This document shows, one piece after another, positions 41,656 through 51,829 of a stretch of DNA of 64,000 nucleotides (positions are counted from its first letter, which is position 1; each line of letters begins with the position of its first letter). The stretch is from G963664585 sp963664585. Its GTDB lineage: Bacteria; Bacillota; Clostridia; Oscillospirales; Ruminococcaceae. A program made the position numbers and the translations under genes. Below the pieces are notes generated by a model. That model had not been told where the DNA came from. It was given only the letters and a program-made list of their open reading frames with translations, and searched no databases. Location of the stretch: assembly GCA_963664585.2 (NCBI GenBank), contig CAXXEO010000017.1, positions 186,001 to 250,000 on the forward strand, in the 5' to 3' direction.

Positions 41656-41895
41656 TTAAGCGTGTTTATTTATAGCCTCAAATTGAGATGGGCTGAGCCA
41701 CCCTAATGCGGAATAAATCCTTTTTGTATTGTAGTTAAGTTCAATGTATTTGAAAATATCCATCTGGACTTATTCAGGATTGTCATAGTTGGCACCCTGA
41801 ACAAGCTCTCGCTTTAAGGTACAGTAAAAATATTCCATAACGGCATTGTCGTAAGGATTGCCTTTTTCGTTCATATTATCGCTATTTTTGTCTAG
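41656..41895 (-). pseudogene. IS3-family transposase C-terminal remnant
   Basis: The frame reads NEKGNPYDNAVMEYFYCTLK then RELVQGANYDNPE, an internal stop, then YIELNYNTKRIYSALGWLSP and SQFEAI. This is the end of the IS3/IS150 OrfB integrase core. Only about 75 codons remain. It lies close to attachment-like site 3, where insertion debris is common. Confidence 0.7.
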
Positions 41896-42305
41896 CATTC
41901 AAAAAATATTTTCCTATTATTGCTTATATTGTTATATAAATTTCTTTGAAAAGGTAGGTCTATCAATCAAATCCTTTAGCGTTGACCCATAGCATAAAAG
42001 ATAAGCGACTAGGCCTTACCATATTGAAACAGTAGTCTCAAAGTAGACACAGAAAAGAGAATCAGCCGATTTTATCATGGGTAGAACGGATTATCAGAAA
42101 GATAAAGACGGTTTTTATAAAAAGATTATAGCGAAGTTAGTGTCGGTGAGCTTGTATCAAACACAGCGGGATTGGACATCGCGGGATAGCGCACGGTAAT
42201 CGAATATGTGGATTGCAAAAGCTTAGAGAAAAGAATTCTAGAAAAGTATAAAGAGCGGCTGTTTTTCGTCGGATATTTGCAATAGTATGAGAGTGCAGCG
42301 TTAAA
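41896..42305. other. Intergenic region left of attachment-like site 3
   Basis: No supported gene. A plus-strand fragment near 42200-42285 (VDCKSLEKRILEKYKERLFF) may be the end of a lost ORF. Confidence 0.3.
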
Positions 42306-42592
<287 letters not shown>

Positions 42593-42626
42593 TTCAAATA
42601 ACTTTCTCAAAAGCATATCGAGTCGC

Positions 42627-43325
42627 TCAAATATTTGCAGCATGCTTTTTGCCCAAATTGAAATCTTCATGCTGTGTCAGCCGACCGTCCTCCAGATGCA
42701 AGATGCGGTCACAAAAGCATTCACACAACGCGTAATCGTGAGAAACGAACAAATACCCGATCTCCTTTTGGCGCTGGATTTCTTTTAGTAGATGGATGAC
42801 CTGCGCCTGCGAAATCACGTCGAGCATGCTGGTTGGCTCGTCGAGCACAATTAGGCTAGGTTCGATCAGCATCAGGCGGGCCAGCGCCATGCGCTGCAGT
42901 TCACCTCCGCTCAGCTCAGCGGGAAAACGATCGAGATGCTCTTCATAAATGCCAAATTCATTCAGATACTCGCACAATGACTGTTTCGTATAAGGCAGCC
43001 CAAAGAAGCGGTAAGGCTCCTTCAAGCTGTCAATGAGCTTCATTTTTGGATTAAAGGATATCTCGGGATGCTGGAACAGGATTTGGATTCGCCGGCGCGG
43101 CTCGCCGGAAAAGGGGAAACGCAGCTTTTGCTCCTCAAAGAAAAGTTTGCCGGACGAAGGCGCAAAGATTCCTGCAATGATCTGACCGATGGTCGATTTT
43201 CCGCTGCCGCTTTCGCCGAAGATTGCCAGCGTCTCCCCCCGGTCGATGGTCAGTGAAATGTTCTCGACTACCATGGGTGTCCCTGCCTGATAGCGTTTAC
43301 ATACCTCATTCATCCTCATCAGCAT
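42627..43325 (-). CDS. ABC transporter ATPase, DppF/NikE type
   Basis: 232 residues. Walker A AIFGESGSGKSTIGQII, Q-loop ILFQHPEISFNPKMKLI, signature LSGGELQRMALARL, Walker B LIVLDEPTSMLDVISQ. It lacks the Cys-rich C-terminal extension of OppF proteins, so it is the short NikE-like form. It overlaps the upstream ATPase gene by 20 bases and ends 35 bp from attachment-like site 3. Start could also be the Met four codons later. Confidence 0.85.
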   Translation of the reverse strand: MLMRMNEVCKRYQAGTPMVVENISLTIDRGETLAIFGESGSGKSTIGQIIAGIFAPSSGKLFFEEQKLRFPFSGEPRRRIQILFQHPEISFNPKMKLIDSLKEPYRFFGLPYTKQSLCEYLNEFGIYEEHLDRFPAELSGGELQRMALARLMLIEPSLIVLDEPTSMLDVISQAQVIHLLKEIQRQKEIGYLFVSHDYALCECFCDRILHLEDGRLTQHEDFNLGKKHAANI

Positions 43326-44235
43326 ATTTCCAGCACCTCACCTTTCGATCCCCGTATTGCACCATTGGCGGTGCCCGTCTGCACCGCTCGGTCTTATCAG
43401 CGCATCGGTCATAAAAATGGCAGCCCTTTTGCGCATCTTCATCCCGGCGCGGAGGGGCAAAGCCCATATTGGCCTGCAGGCCGTTTTCCGGCAATGCTGC
43501 CAGCATGGCTTGGGCATAAGGGTGCAGCGGGCGGGAGAAAAACGCCTCGCTGTCGGCGCATTCTATTTGTTGAGAAGCATACATCACCACAATTTTGGAG
43601 GCAATCGCCTTGGCAAAGCGCAGATCATGGGTAACGCATAAAATCGGCCTGTCGTCCAGATTACGAAACGCATCAACCACCATCTCGATCCGATGCCTAT
43701 CCAGCCCTTTGGTTGGTTCGTCCGCAAGAACCAGCTCAGCATCGGCGGCAATCCCCATGGCGATAAGCGCGCGCTGGCGCATACCTCCGCTGAGCATAAA
43801 GGGATAGGCTCTGCACAGTTTTCTGCCATCTGCCAGTCCAAACTGCTCCAGAAGTGCCGCAGACTTTTCCAGTGCCGCCTTTGGTTTCATTTTTTTGTGT
43901 TTCATCATCGATTCACTGAGCTGGTGACCTACGGTATACAGCGGATTCATGCCGTTGCCACTCCCCTGCGGAATATAAGAGATGCGCGCGCCGCGAATAT
44001 GGGTCATCTCTTCGCTGCCGCACTTTAAAAGGTCCTTTCCATCGAACAGTATTTCGCCTGATACCACTGCTGAGCGCGGCAGCATCTTTAAAATTGCCAG
44101 CAGCAACACGCTTTTTCCGCTGCCGGTTTCGCCGATCACCACCATTTTATGGCCCTGCAACAGTTCGATTGACGTATCGCTGACCGCTTCAGGATTGTCT
44201 CCGAAACGAATGCTTACTTTTTCGATTTTCAGCAT
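43306..44235 (-). CDS. ABC transporter ATPase, DppD/NikD type
   Basis: 309 residues. Walker A VVIGETGSGKSVLLLAI, signature LSGGMRQRALIAMGI, Walker B LVLADEPTKGLDRHRIE, and C-terminal CHFYDRCADKTERC oligopeptide-type cysteines. It overlaps the permease gene by 7 bases. Second ATPase of the importer whose two binding proteins are encoded upstream. Confidence 0.88.
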   Translation of the reverse strand: MLKIEKVSIRFGDNPEAVSDTSIELLQGHKMVVIGETGSGKSVLLLAILKMLPRSAVVSGEILFDGKDLLKCGSEEMTHIRGARISYIPQGSGNGMNPLYTVGHQLSESMMKHKKMKPKAALEKSAALLEQFGLADGRKLCRAYPFMLSGGMRQRALIAMGIAADAELVLADEPTKGLDRHRIEMVVDAFRNLDDRPILCVTHDLRFAKAIASKIVVMYASQQIECADSEAFFSRPLHPYAQAMLAALPENGLQANMGFAPPRRDEDAQKGCHFYDRCADKTERCRRAPPMVQYGDRKVRCWKYADEDE

Positions 44236-45068
44236 ATTCTTTCCGCCTCCAAAACCTTTTTACGCTCTTTGGGGGTGTTTTGTTGGCCATAATAGCCCAG
44301 CAGCATAAATCCCAGCACAGACAATGAAATACAAAGAATCGGCGGCATATACCACCAGATATAGCCATTGATGACGCCGTTTCGAAAAAAGGCATAGTGC
44401 AATATTCCCCCCCAACTCTTTTGGCCGATTACACCCAGCCCAAGAAAGCTTAGGCTTGCTTCGGTTAGCATGGCGTCTGAAACGGCCAGAACACCGCGAA
44501 CAAACACGATTTCGAAGATGTTGGGCAGGATATGTCGGATCATAATGTATAAATGACCCGCTTTCATTGTCTTTTCGATCTTGATAAAGGGCAATTCCCT
44601 GATCTGCTGCACGCGTGACCGGACAATGCGGGCCGTTGATGTCCACGAGGTGATACAGATGGCGATGATCAGGTTCCACACACTGGCGTTGAGAAAGGCC
44701 ACCAGGATAATCGTAAGCGGCAATGAAGGCAGCGCCATTGCCACATTGATAATCTGCGCGATGACCCTGTCCGTCACACCACCGTAATAACCTGAGAGGA
44801 TACCCAGCGCCGTCCCGACAACCGTCACCACCAGCGCGGAAATAAGACCGATGATCAGCGAGACGCGGGTTCCATAAATCAGTTCGCTCAGGATATCCTG
44901 TCCGATATCGTTTGTCCCCAGCGGATGCTCAGCCGACGGTTTTTGAAAAGGAAGACCCAGCTGAAAAGGATCATGCGGCGCGAGAAGCGGCGCAAAAATT
45001 GCCGTCAGAAGCACGACAGACAAAATTAAAATCCCCAGCTTAACTTTTGTATTGAGCCCTTTACTCAT
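44229..45068 (-). CDS. ABC permease, DppC/NikC type
   Basis: 279 residues, six membrane segments. HPLGTNDIGQDILSELIYGT is the DppC-type motif; the EAA loop is near LPFIKIEKTMKAGHLYIMIR, where the usual Ala/Gly pair is altered. It overlaps its neighbours by 7-8 bases at each end. Membrane channel with the 45061 protein. Confidence 0.88.
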   Translation of the reverse strand: MSKGLNTKVKLGILILSVVLLTAIFAPLLAPHDPFQLGLPFQKPSAEHPLGTNDIGQDILSELIYGTRVSLIIGLISALVVTVVGTALGILSGYYGGVTDRVIAQIINVAMALPSLPLTIILVAFLNASVWNLIIAICITSWTSTARIVRSRVQQIRELPFIKIEKTMKAGHLYIMIRHILPNIFEIVFVRGVLAVSDAMLTEASLSFLGLGVIGQKSWGGILHYAFFRNGVINGYIWWYMPPILCISLSVLGFMLLGYYGQQNTPKERKKVLEAERIC

Positions 45069-46053
45069 GCCGTATTCCCTCCCGTATGCGCGGATCGACC
45101 GCCATATTAACCAGATCAGACAGCAGGTTAAAGGTTACGACGCAGATTCCGATAAACAAAAAGCTGGTCTGCAGCATTGGAAAATCTTTGGCGCCCACTG
45201 AATCATAAATCAGTGTTCCCATCCCTTTCCAGGAGAAAACCACTTCAATCATCATCGAGCCGGACATCATATGGCCAAACTGCATACAAATGGATGTGAG
45301 ATACGGACACAGGGCATTTTTAAGGACGTGCCTTCGCTGAACTTCCCTGTCCGTAAAGCCTTTGCCCACCGCAACCGTGATATATTCCTCGTCTTTAACC
45401 GTTTGAACCGTACTTTTCATCAGCATAAAATTAGACGCCATTTTAAAAAGCACCAGAATGGACAGCGGCAGCACCATATGCCAAAGAATATCCACTGCCC
45501 TCTGCATTCCCTGAAGTCCACCCGAGGTAATGCCGCCAATGGGAAACGCACCCAGCTTAAACGCAAAAACCAGCAGAAATATGATTGCCATACAGTTTGT
45601 CGGGACAGTGGAAATCCCGATCATAAGCGGAGAAACAACCGTGTCGAAAACGCCGCCTTTCTCCCATCCTGCTCGCATACCAAGCCAGCCGCCCAACAGT
45701 CCCGCAATGACCGTAGCCGGAACGGTCAGCAGCAGCGTCCAGCGCAGGCGGAATAAAACCGTCTCAAGCACCGGTGTCTTTGTACGGTAGGAATTGCCAA
45801 AATCCAGTCGGACTGTCTTTCCGAGATAGGTCAGGTACTGCGCGCGCAGTGGCCGGTCAAGTCCATATTCCGCACGGATTTCTTCGATGATCAGAGGATT
45901 GCTTAAGGAGAGGCGCAAATATTCGTCCTCGCCGATGATATGCTCGACAGGATCGCCCGGCATAAACCGCATCAGCAGAAAATTGATCGAAATAATACAG
46001 AATATAATGACGGCCGATTCTAAAATGTGTTTTATAATAGACTTCATTCTCAA
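45061..46053 (-). CDS. ABC permease, DppB/NikB type
   Basis: 330 residues, six membrane segments. The ORF start is TTG (46053) six bases after GAGGGA; an ATG two codons later is an alternative. FLLMRFMPGDPVEHIIGEDE, EAA loop YITVAVGKGFTDREVQRRHV, ending VDPRIREGIRHE. Partner of the NikC-type permease. Confidence 0.88.
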   Translation of the reverse strand: MRMKSIIKHILESAVIIFCIISINFLLMRFMPGDPVEHIIGEDEYLRLSLSNPLIIEEIRAEYGLDRPLRAQYLTYLGKTVRLDFGNSYRTKTPVLETVLFRLRWTLLLTVPATVIAGLLGGWLGMRAGWEKGGVFDTVVSPLMIGISTVPTNCMAIIFLLVFAFKLGAFPIGGITSGGLQGMQRAVDILWHMVLPLSILVLFKMASNFMLMKSTVQTVKDEEYITVAVGKGFTDREVQRRHVLKNALCPYLTSICMQFGHMMSGSMMIEVVFSWKGMGTLIYDSVGAKDFPMLQTSFLFIGICVVTFNLLSDLVNMAVDPRIREGIRHE

Positions 46054-46122
46054 TGTCTGTCCCTCATCTTAACACAAGGCGGATCTGCGTTTTCACGCGG
46101 TATCTGCCTTGTTTACGGTCAC

Positions 46123-47790
46123 TTATTTGTTTTTCGGATGCAGGTTATACCACGTCTCGGCATTAATGACACCCCAGCCGGGGTAGTTAACCCAGCCTTC
46201 GAACTTATCTGTGCGATAGGGATAGTAGGCGGTATCCCAGCAAAGCGGAACGCCTATACATTGCTCCACATTCAACTGCTGCAGCTTTTTGAGCGTGGAA
46301 ACATATTCATCGGAGCCAGAGGCCGTTAAAAGTTTGTTGTATGCCTCATTGAACGCCGGTATATTGCAGCTGCCCCACATGCTGATGGGATCATTAAACA
46401 TGTATAAGAATGCCGTTTTATAATAGGCGACACCCTGCGTGGAATATCCGACATAGATTTCATATTTCCCCTCCTTACGGAGTTTGGTCTCGGCATCCGA
46501 GTTTCGCACGCTTTCCTCATCCAGGGTCGCTTTGACGCCGATCTGTTTGAGATTTTCGATCACAATCTCAGAGATTCTTAAATACAGTGCTGACTTCGTC
46601 GTATTGTACTGTGGGGTAACCAGTACGTTCATGACGCTGCCGTCAGGCTTTTCACGAATGCCGTCCCCGTTAATATCCTTATATCCCGCTGTTTCGAGCG
46701 CTGTTTTGGCAGCTTCGATATCCTGCTTCAGGGCTGGAATCGATGCGTCGTGGCCAATCGAAGAGGGAGGGATGATGCCCGCGCCGGGAATCTTACCGTC
46801 CTCACCGCCGATGGTGGAAGCAAGCAGCTTATAGTCAAGCGCGAGGCGGACAGCCTTGCGGAAATTCACGTCATCTGTCGGCTGCTTATTGAACCCAAAC
46901 AGGATCTGAAACAAGCCCTGATTGATGCTCTTGCCGGGATCGAGGCCCTTGATATTGCTAATTGAAGGCAGCATTGTCGGACTGATGGGGTTTGAATAGT
47001 CGTTCATCGCGTCCACATCTCCACGGACCAGCGCCATCACAAGTGCGTCCTGACTGTCGTAGGTACGAACAATCACCTTTTTGACCGTGAGCTTTTTGCC
47101 CAGAAAGCTGTCGCCGACAGTCTCATATGTCATCACACGCGCCTCTTTATCAATAGACACAAGCTTGTACGGGCCGCAGCCAATGGTAGCCTCTTCGCCG
47201 GAATAGTTTAGCGGGTCCGTAATCTTTTCCCAGATATGTTTGGGATACAGGCGTACAAATACTGCCGAGTTCCCAATTGTAAAATAGGCTGACGAGTCCT
47301 TTAGATTCAGCTTCAGCTGGGTATCGCTCAACTTTTCGACTGAGTCTATCTTGGAGAGATAGCCAGATTTCAGCTTATTATTCATAAAGTCAATCGTAAA
47401 AATCACATCGTCAATGGTGAGTGGCACACCGTCATGCCAGGTAATCCCCTTGTCTGTGGCGAATGTCGCCACGATGCTTTTACCATCCTTGCCGATTTCC
47501 CACGCGGTCATCAGGTTAGGCTTGATTTCGTTATTCGCATCCCTCGTCAATAGTGTCCCGGCGCAAAACGCATTGTAGTTCATACGGCCGAACTGGCCGG
47601 ATTCCGAAGTAAGCGTACGGGGTTCAATGTCCTTGGTAATGCCGACTGACAGCACTTCAACTGTTTTATCAGACTGTGCCTTCTCGGATTTTTGTCCGGA
47701 CGCTGGAGTCGCCTGTGCGCTTTTGCAGCCCGTCATGCTCAGCACGATAACAACCACCAGCAGCAGGGATATGATTTTTTTAAGTTTCAT
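46123..47790 (-). CDS. Family 5 ABC substrate-binding lipoprotein 1
   Basis: 555 residues; AGGAGG before ATG 47790. Lipobox LSMTGC at residue 22. SBP_bac_5 hallmarks ATDKGITWHDGVPLTIDDVI and GCGPYKLVSIDKEARVMTYE. Highly similar throughout to the next upstream binding protein. Ligand unknown: peptide, nickel complex or another small amphiphile. Confidence 0.85.
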   Translation of the reverse strand: MKLKKIISLLLVVVIVLSMTGCKSAQATPASGQKSEKAQSDKTVEVLSVGITKDIEPRTLTSESGQFGRMNYNAFCAGTLLTRDANNEIKPNLMTAWEIGKDGKSIVATFATDKGITWHDGVPLTIDDVIFTIDFMNNKLKSGYLSKIDSVEKLSDTQLKLNLKDSSAYFTIGNSAVFVRLYPKHIWEKITDPLNYSGEEATIGCGPYKLVSIDKEARVMTYETVGDSFLGKKLTVKKVIVRTYDSQDALVMALVRGDVDAMNDYSNPISPTMLPSISNIKGLDPGKSINQGLFQILFGFNKQPTDDVNFRKAVRLALDYKLLASTIGGEDGKIPGAGIIPPSSIGHDASIPALKQDIEAAKTALETAGYKDINGDGIREKPDGSVMNVLVTPQYNTTKSALYLRISEIVIENLKQIGVKATLDEESVRNSDAETKLRKEGKYEIYVGYSTQGVAYYKTAFLYMFNDPISMWGSCNIPAFNEAYNKLLTASGSDEYVSTLKKLQQLNVEQCIGVPLCWDTAYYPYRTDKFEGWVNYPGWGVINAETWYNLHPKNK

Positions 47791-47866
47791 CTGTATTTCC
47801 TCCTTATGTGATTTGTCTAGTATTTTGATGTAACTAAATCTTATAAGACAATGGGTTAAATGCGCT

Positions 47867-47901
47867 TGTATATTCCCCCGCCTTGGGCGGGGGAATATAC
47901 A
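47867..47901. repeat. Family B hairpin next to a MITE copy
   Basis: TGTATATTCCCCCGCC and its complement. It abuts the MITE-like copy that follows, so one has inserted beside or into the other. Confidence 0.65.
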
Positions 47902-48003
47902 GTTGATTAATTTGAAAACAAGCTTGTGATTTCTTGCCTCGCCGAAGGCGGGGGAAGAAAATGACGTTTTATATATAGCCAGATTTTAAGTTAATTGGCT
48001 ATA
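47898..48003. repeat. MITE-like repeat, copy 4
   Basis: CAGTTGATTAATTTGAAAAC, central hairpin, then AGCCAGATTTTAAGTTAATT and GGCTATA. It lies between the two binding-protein genes. Confidence 0.75.
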
Positions 48004-48031
48004 CAAGCTTAAAATCAGACAATACACTAGT

Positions 48032-49693
48032 CTATTTTTTGATTTTTAGATTGTACCAGGTCTCGCCGTTGATGACACCCCAGCCGGCATAATTAATCCA
48101 TCCCTCATATTTGTCCGTGCGATAGGGAAAGTACGCCTTGTCCCAGCACAGCCCGATGGCAACAACCTTTTCGGACGCGATGCCCTGCGTTTTCTTGGTG
48201 TTCGCAAAGTACTCGTCATAGTTGCCGGAGTTCATCATTTTATCATAGTACGCCACAAATTCTTCATCAGCACAGGTACCCCACGGGTTATTGGGATTTG
48301 GCACCATATACATAAAAGCGGCATCATAAAGGGCAACTCCTGGAGAGGTATAGCCGATATACAGTTGATACTGGCCGGATTGGCGGAACTTGGTGGCGTA
48401 ATCGGTGTTGCGCACGCTTTCTTCATCAAGGACGGCCTTAACGCCGGCTTCCTTCAGATTTTGGATGATAATCTCGCAGATGCGCAAGTACAGCGCCGAG
48501 CGGGTTTGATTATACTGAGGCGTTACCAGCACGCTCATTTCAGCACCCGAAGGCAGTTCGCAAAATCCGTCTGCGTTTTTATCAACATAACCAGCCTTGT
48601 CCAATATGCTTTTCGCCTTTTCCACATTTCTGACATTCTTAGGCAAACTTGCGTCATAGCCTTTCACCGCGGAAGAGATAATACCCACGCCGGCTATCTC
48701 ACCGTCCTCGCCACCGATGGCCGTCGCGAGCAGCTGATAATCCAGCGCTGACGAAACTGCCTGACGAAACGAAAGGTCGTTGGTCGGGGCGACGTTAAAG
48801 CCAAACACCAGCTGAAAATTGCCGGGGTTGATACTCATGCCGGCATCCAGATTTTTCGTACCAGTAATGGAGGGCTTCATGCTTGAATCCAGTGAATTTG
48901 AATAATCGTACATCGCATCAATTTCACCGTTGCGAAGCGCCATGACAAGTGCGTCGTGACTGTTATAAGAGCGAACAACGACCTTTTTCACTGTCAATGT
49001 TCCCTTGAAATAATGGTCAACCGCCTCATATGTAACCACCTGGGCCTCTTTGTCGATGCCGGCAAGCTTATATGGGCCGCACCCGACGGCAGCATTTGCT
49101 TGCGTATATTCTTTGTATTTTTCCACGCTCTCCCAGATATGTTTAGGATACACATAGCAGAAACGCGCCATTTTGTTGAGTGTGCTAAACGCGGCAGGCG
49201 AAGAAAAACTCAGCTTCAGCGTCGTGTCATTAATTTTTTCAATCCCGGACAGCGACTTGACATAGCCCGATTTTTTGACATCCTTGAGAAAGTTCAGCGT
49301 AAAAATCACATCATCCATCGTCAGCGGCTTGCCGTCATGCCATGTGACACCCTGATCAGTCGCAAAGCTTGCCATGATAGACATCTGGTCGGCTGCAACC
49401 TCCCATTTGGTCATGATATAGGGCTTTATCTTCCCGTCATTGTCCAGTTCAAGGAAGGGGGCCGCACAGAAAGAATTATAATTCATCTTTCCGTATGAAC
49501 CATCCTCAGTCATAATGTTAAAGCTGTCTGCAGGTTTAGTTGTGCCAATCCGTAGCACATCGACCGATTTAGAATTTCCTGACTGGGCGCTCGCCTGCCC
49601 GGAAGCAGAAGCCGCCTGTGCGCTTCTGCAACCAACCAGGCTCAGTAGCATAGCACCCGCCAATAAGAGTGCTGGGATTTTTCTTAGTTTCAT
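48032..49693 (-). CDS. Family 5 ABC substrate-binding lipoprotein 2
   Basis: 553 residues; AGGAGG before ATG 49693. Lipobox LSLVGC at residue 22, ATDQGVTWHDGKPLTMDDVI and GCGPYKLAGIDKEAQVVTYE. A paralogue of protein 1 from a tandem duplication. Both end in the same WYNL motif. First gene of the importer operon; two binding proteins may widen the ligand range. Confidence 0.85.
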   Translation of the reverse strand: MKLRKIPALLLAGAMLLSLVGCRSAQAASASGQASAQSGNSKSVDVLRIGTTKPADSFNIMTEDGSYGKMNYNSFCAAPFLELDNDGKIKPYIMTKWEVAADQMSIMASFATDQGVTWHDGKPLTMDDVIFTLNFLKDVKKSGYVKSLSGIEKINDTTLKLSFSSPAAFSTLNKMARFCYVYPKHIWESVEKYKEYTQANAAVGCGPYKLAGIDKEAQVVTYEAVDHYFKGTLTVKKVVVRSYNSHDALVMALRNGEIDAMYDYSNSLDSSMKPSITGTKNLDAGMSINPGNFQLVFGFNVAPTNDLSFRQAVSSALDYQLLATAIGGEDGEIAGVGIISSAVKGYDASLPKNVRNVEKAKSILDKAGYVDKNADGFCELPSGAEMSVLVTPQYNQTRSALYLRICEIIIQNLKEAGVKAVLDEESVRNTDYATKFRQSGQYQLYIGYTSPGVALYDAAFMYMVPNPNNPWGTCADEEFVAYYDKMMNSGNYDEYFANTKKTQGIASEKVVAIGLCWDKAYFPYRTDKYEGWINYAGWGVINGETWYNLKIKK

Positions 49694-49872
49694 CGGTATT
49701 CCTCCTGTATATTCATTTTTACTTATGTATTATTTTCTTTGGGACCGAAAATTTTACTAACTTAATCAACTATATCTACCGACATAAAGATAGCCAAGCT
49801 TGCCTTTAAAGCTGCGATCCCCGGTTCAGCTTTCATTACACCGGAAACAATGACAGCATGTGTGCAATGCAC
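49694..49872. other. Upstream region of the second importer operon
   Basis: No gene seen. Probably holds the promoter of the 48032 operon, but no clear -35/-10 pair is evident. Confidence 0.3.
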
Positions 49873-49978
49873 TATAGCCAATTAACTTAAAAACTGGCTA
49901 GTTATAAAGCGTCATTTTCTTTCCCCGCCTTCGGCGGGGAAAGAAATCACAAATTTGTTTTCAAGTTAATCAACTATA
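49873..49978. repeat. MITE-like repeat, copy 5 (inverted, in a gene end)
   Basis: TATAGCCAATTAACTTAAAA at the left and TTCAAGTTAATCAACTATA at the right, around a GCCTTCGGC hairpin. Its right end encodes the last codons and stop (TATAGTTGA) of the BtuD/FecE-type ATPase. Confidence 0.8.
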
Positions 49979-50767
49979 GCTTTTATATTGGTGAAGCCCT
50001 GCGTTCAGACAGGCTGTTCGATTCAGCTGTGGAATATCAATAAGATGCAATTCGCTGCGATAAAGATTCCGCAGGGATTCTTCTGTAACGAGTTCATTTG
50101 TATATCCAACGTGCAAAATGCCGTCCCAATCCAAAATGGCTGTTTTGCCTCCAAGTAAGATGGCATGATTGGGATCGTGGGTGGTCATGATCATCGAATA
50201 CCCTTTCGATCTCATATCCTGTACCAATTCAAGAATGTATGAGGTTCGACCAAAATCCAAATGAGATGTTGGCTCGTCAAGCAATATGGCCTGGGGCTGC
50301 TGGGCAAGTGCCCTGGCAATTAAAACCATCTGCCGTTCTCCACCACTTATTTCAGTGTAAGGTTTATCGGCCAGATGCGTTATATGTAACGTTTCCAAGG
50401 CATCCATGGCGATTTGACGGTCCTTTTCATTTGGCTTGGAAAAAAGACCGATTTTAGCGGCACGGCCCATCATTACAAAATAAAGCACTGTATAGTCGAA
50501 TACCGCTATATGAGATTGCTGGACATAACCAATTACACATGCAATTTCCTGTACAGTCATTTTGTTCATGGGCTTTCCATTTAAAAAAACAATACCGGAG
50601 CTTGGACGCCGAATGTTTGCAAGGCAATTAAAAAGTGTGCTTTTTCCTGCCCCATTGGGGCCTAAAATAGTCAGCACTTCGCCCTTCTCCAAAGTAAACG
50701 TAGCGTCTTTTATGACTGTACGGCCATCCGGATAAGCAAAACTCAGGCTCTGTACATCATAAATCAC
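49970..50767 (-). CDS. ABC ATPase of a B12/siderophore-type importer
   Basis: 265 residues. Walker A TILGPNGAGKSTLFNCL, Q-loop YVQQSHIAVFDYTV, signature ISGGERQMVLIARAL, Walker B ILLDEPTSHLDFGR. BtuD/FecE subfamily. Its final codons (SYS, stop) come from an inserted MITE-like end, so the original C-terminus is replaced, but all ATPase motifs remain. ATG overlaps the permease stop by 4 bases. Confidence 0.88.
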   Translation of the reverse strand: MIYDVQSLSFAYPDGRTVIKDATFTLEKGEVLTILGPNGAGKSTLFNCLANIRRPSSGIVFLNGKPMNKMTVQEIACVIGYVQQSHIAVFDYTVLYFVMMGRAAKIGLFSKPNEKDRQIAMDALETLHITHLADKPYTEISGGERQMVLIARALAQQPQAILLDEPTSHLDFGRTSYILELVQDMRSKGYSMIMTTHDPNHAILLGGKTAILDWDGILHVGYTNELVTEESLRNLYRSELHLIDIPQLNRTACLNAGLHQYKSYS

Positions 50768-51828
50768 TGCAACTCTCCTTTTCGGCGCCGCATCAGCATA
50801 ATGTAAAACGGTGCTCCAATAAGACTGGTTAATATGCTGACCGGAAGCTCTACTCCTGCTATGTTACGGGAGCAAGTGTCAGCTACGATCATGAACATAG
50901 CCCCAAGTAAGCAGGCCACAGGCATAAGCCTGGTATTGTTTGAGCCTACCAGCAAGCGTGCAAAATGGGGAATCACCAGGCCAACCCAGCTGATGGTGCC
51001 GCAAAGGCAGACAGCGCTGGCCGTCAGGATTGATGAGCACAGGATGGCGGCGTTTCTTATGGGTTTTACATTCGCGCCTAAAAGCTTTGCTTCTGTTTCA
51101 CCCATTGAAAGGACGTCTATCCACCATGAAATCAAAAGTAAAACAACAAATCCAATTGCCATAGGAATGGCAACACTCCATATTTCGTGATACTTTACAT
51201 ATGCGAAGCTTCCCATTTGCCAGAATGTGATCGCCTGCAGCTGGCTCTGGGGATCTGCAACATATTTGATCATTCCCATGAAAGAGCTCATCAGGCCGGA
51301 GATAATCACGCCGGAAAGCACCAGCATGATATTGGATGTGCTGCCAAGCATTTTCGGGATCAACAGGGTAAGCCCGACCGCCAGCAGACCGGTGACAAAA
51401 GCCATTGCCTGCGTCCATATTGGATTCAGTCCTAGCAATATTGACAGTGCCGCGCCTACACAGGCTCCGGAAGAAACGCCCAGAAGATCGGGGGATACCA
51501 GGGGATTTCTGAAAATGCCCTGGTATACCGCACCTGACAGAGCAAGTGAAGCCCCAACCAGGCCGGCACCGATTATTCGGGGGAGTCTGAGATAGAATAT
51601 TACCTTCTCCATCATAGGCTCCCGTGTCATTTCAGCTCCAAATAGTTTTCCAAAAAGAACCTGCAGGCTTTCTGTAATGGTCATGGAGTACTGTCCCAGA
51701 CAAAGGCAGACCAGTGATATGAACAAAAGCAGTGCCGTCAGAATGAAAAGCCAAATGGGGGTTGAAAGAACATACTTTCTGCCAACCTTGTTAGATTTAG
51801 AATCTGTTGCCTTCTCATGGCCGAACAT
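50764..51828 (-). CDS. BtuC/FecD-type permease
   Basis: 354 residues, about ten membrane segments; a cytoplasmic N-terminal tail is rich in Lys and Ser. GVSSGACVGAALSILLG and GTISWVGLVIPHFARLLVGS are signature segments of the FecCD/BtuC family, the latter being the ATPase-contact loop. It starts one base after the binding-protein stop. Forms the membrane part of the cobalamin/iron-complex importer. Confidence 0.9.
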   Translation of the reverse strand: MFGHEKATDSKSNKVGRKYVLSTPIWLFILTALLLFISLVCLCLGQYSMTITESLQVLFGKLFGAEMTREPMMEKVIFYLRLPRIIGAGLVGASLALSGAVYQGIFRNPLVSPDLLGVSSGACVGAALSILLGLNPIWTQAMAFVTGLLAVGLTLLIPKMLGSTSNIMLVLSGVIISGLMSSFMGMIKYVADPQSQLQAITFWQMGSFAYVKYHEIWSVAIPMAIGFVVLLLISWWIDVLSMGETEAKLLGANVKPIRNAAILCSSILTASAVCLCGTISWVGLVIPHFARLLVGSNNTRLMPVACLLGAMFMIVADTCSRNIAGVELPVSILTSLIGAPFYIMLMRRRKGELQ

Positions 51829-51829
51829 A

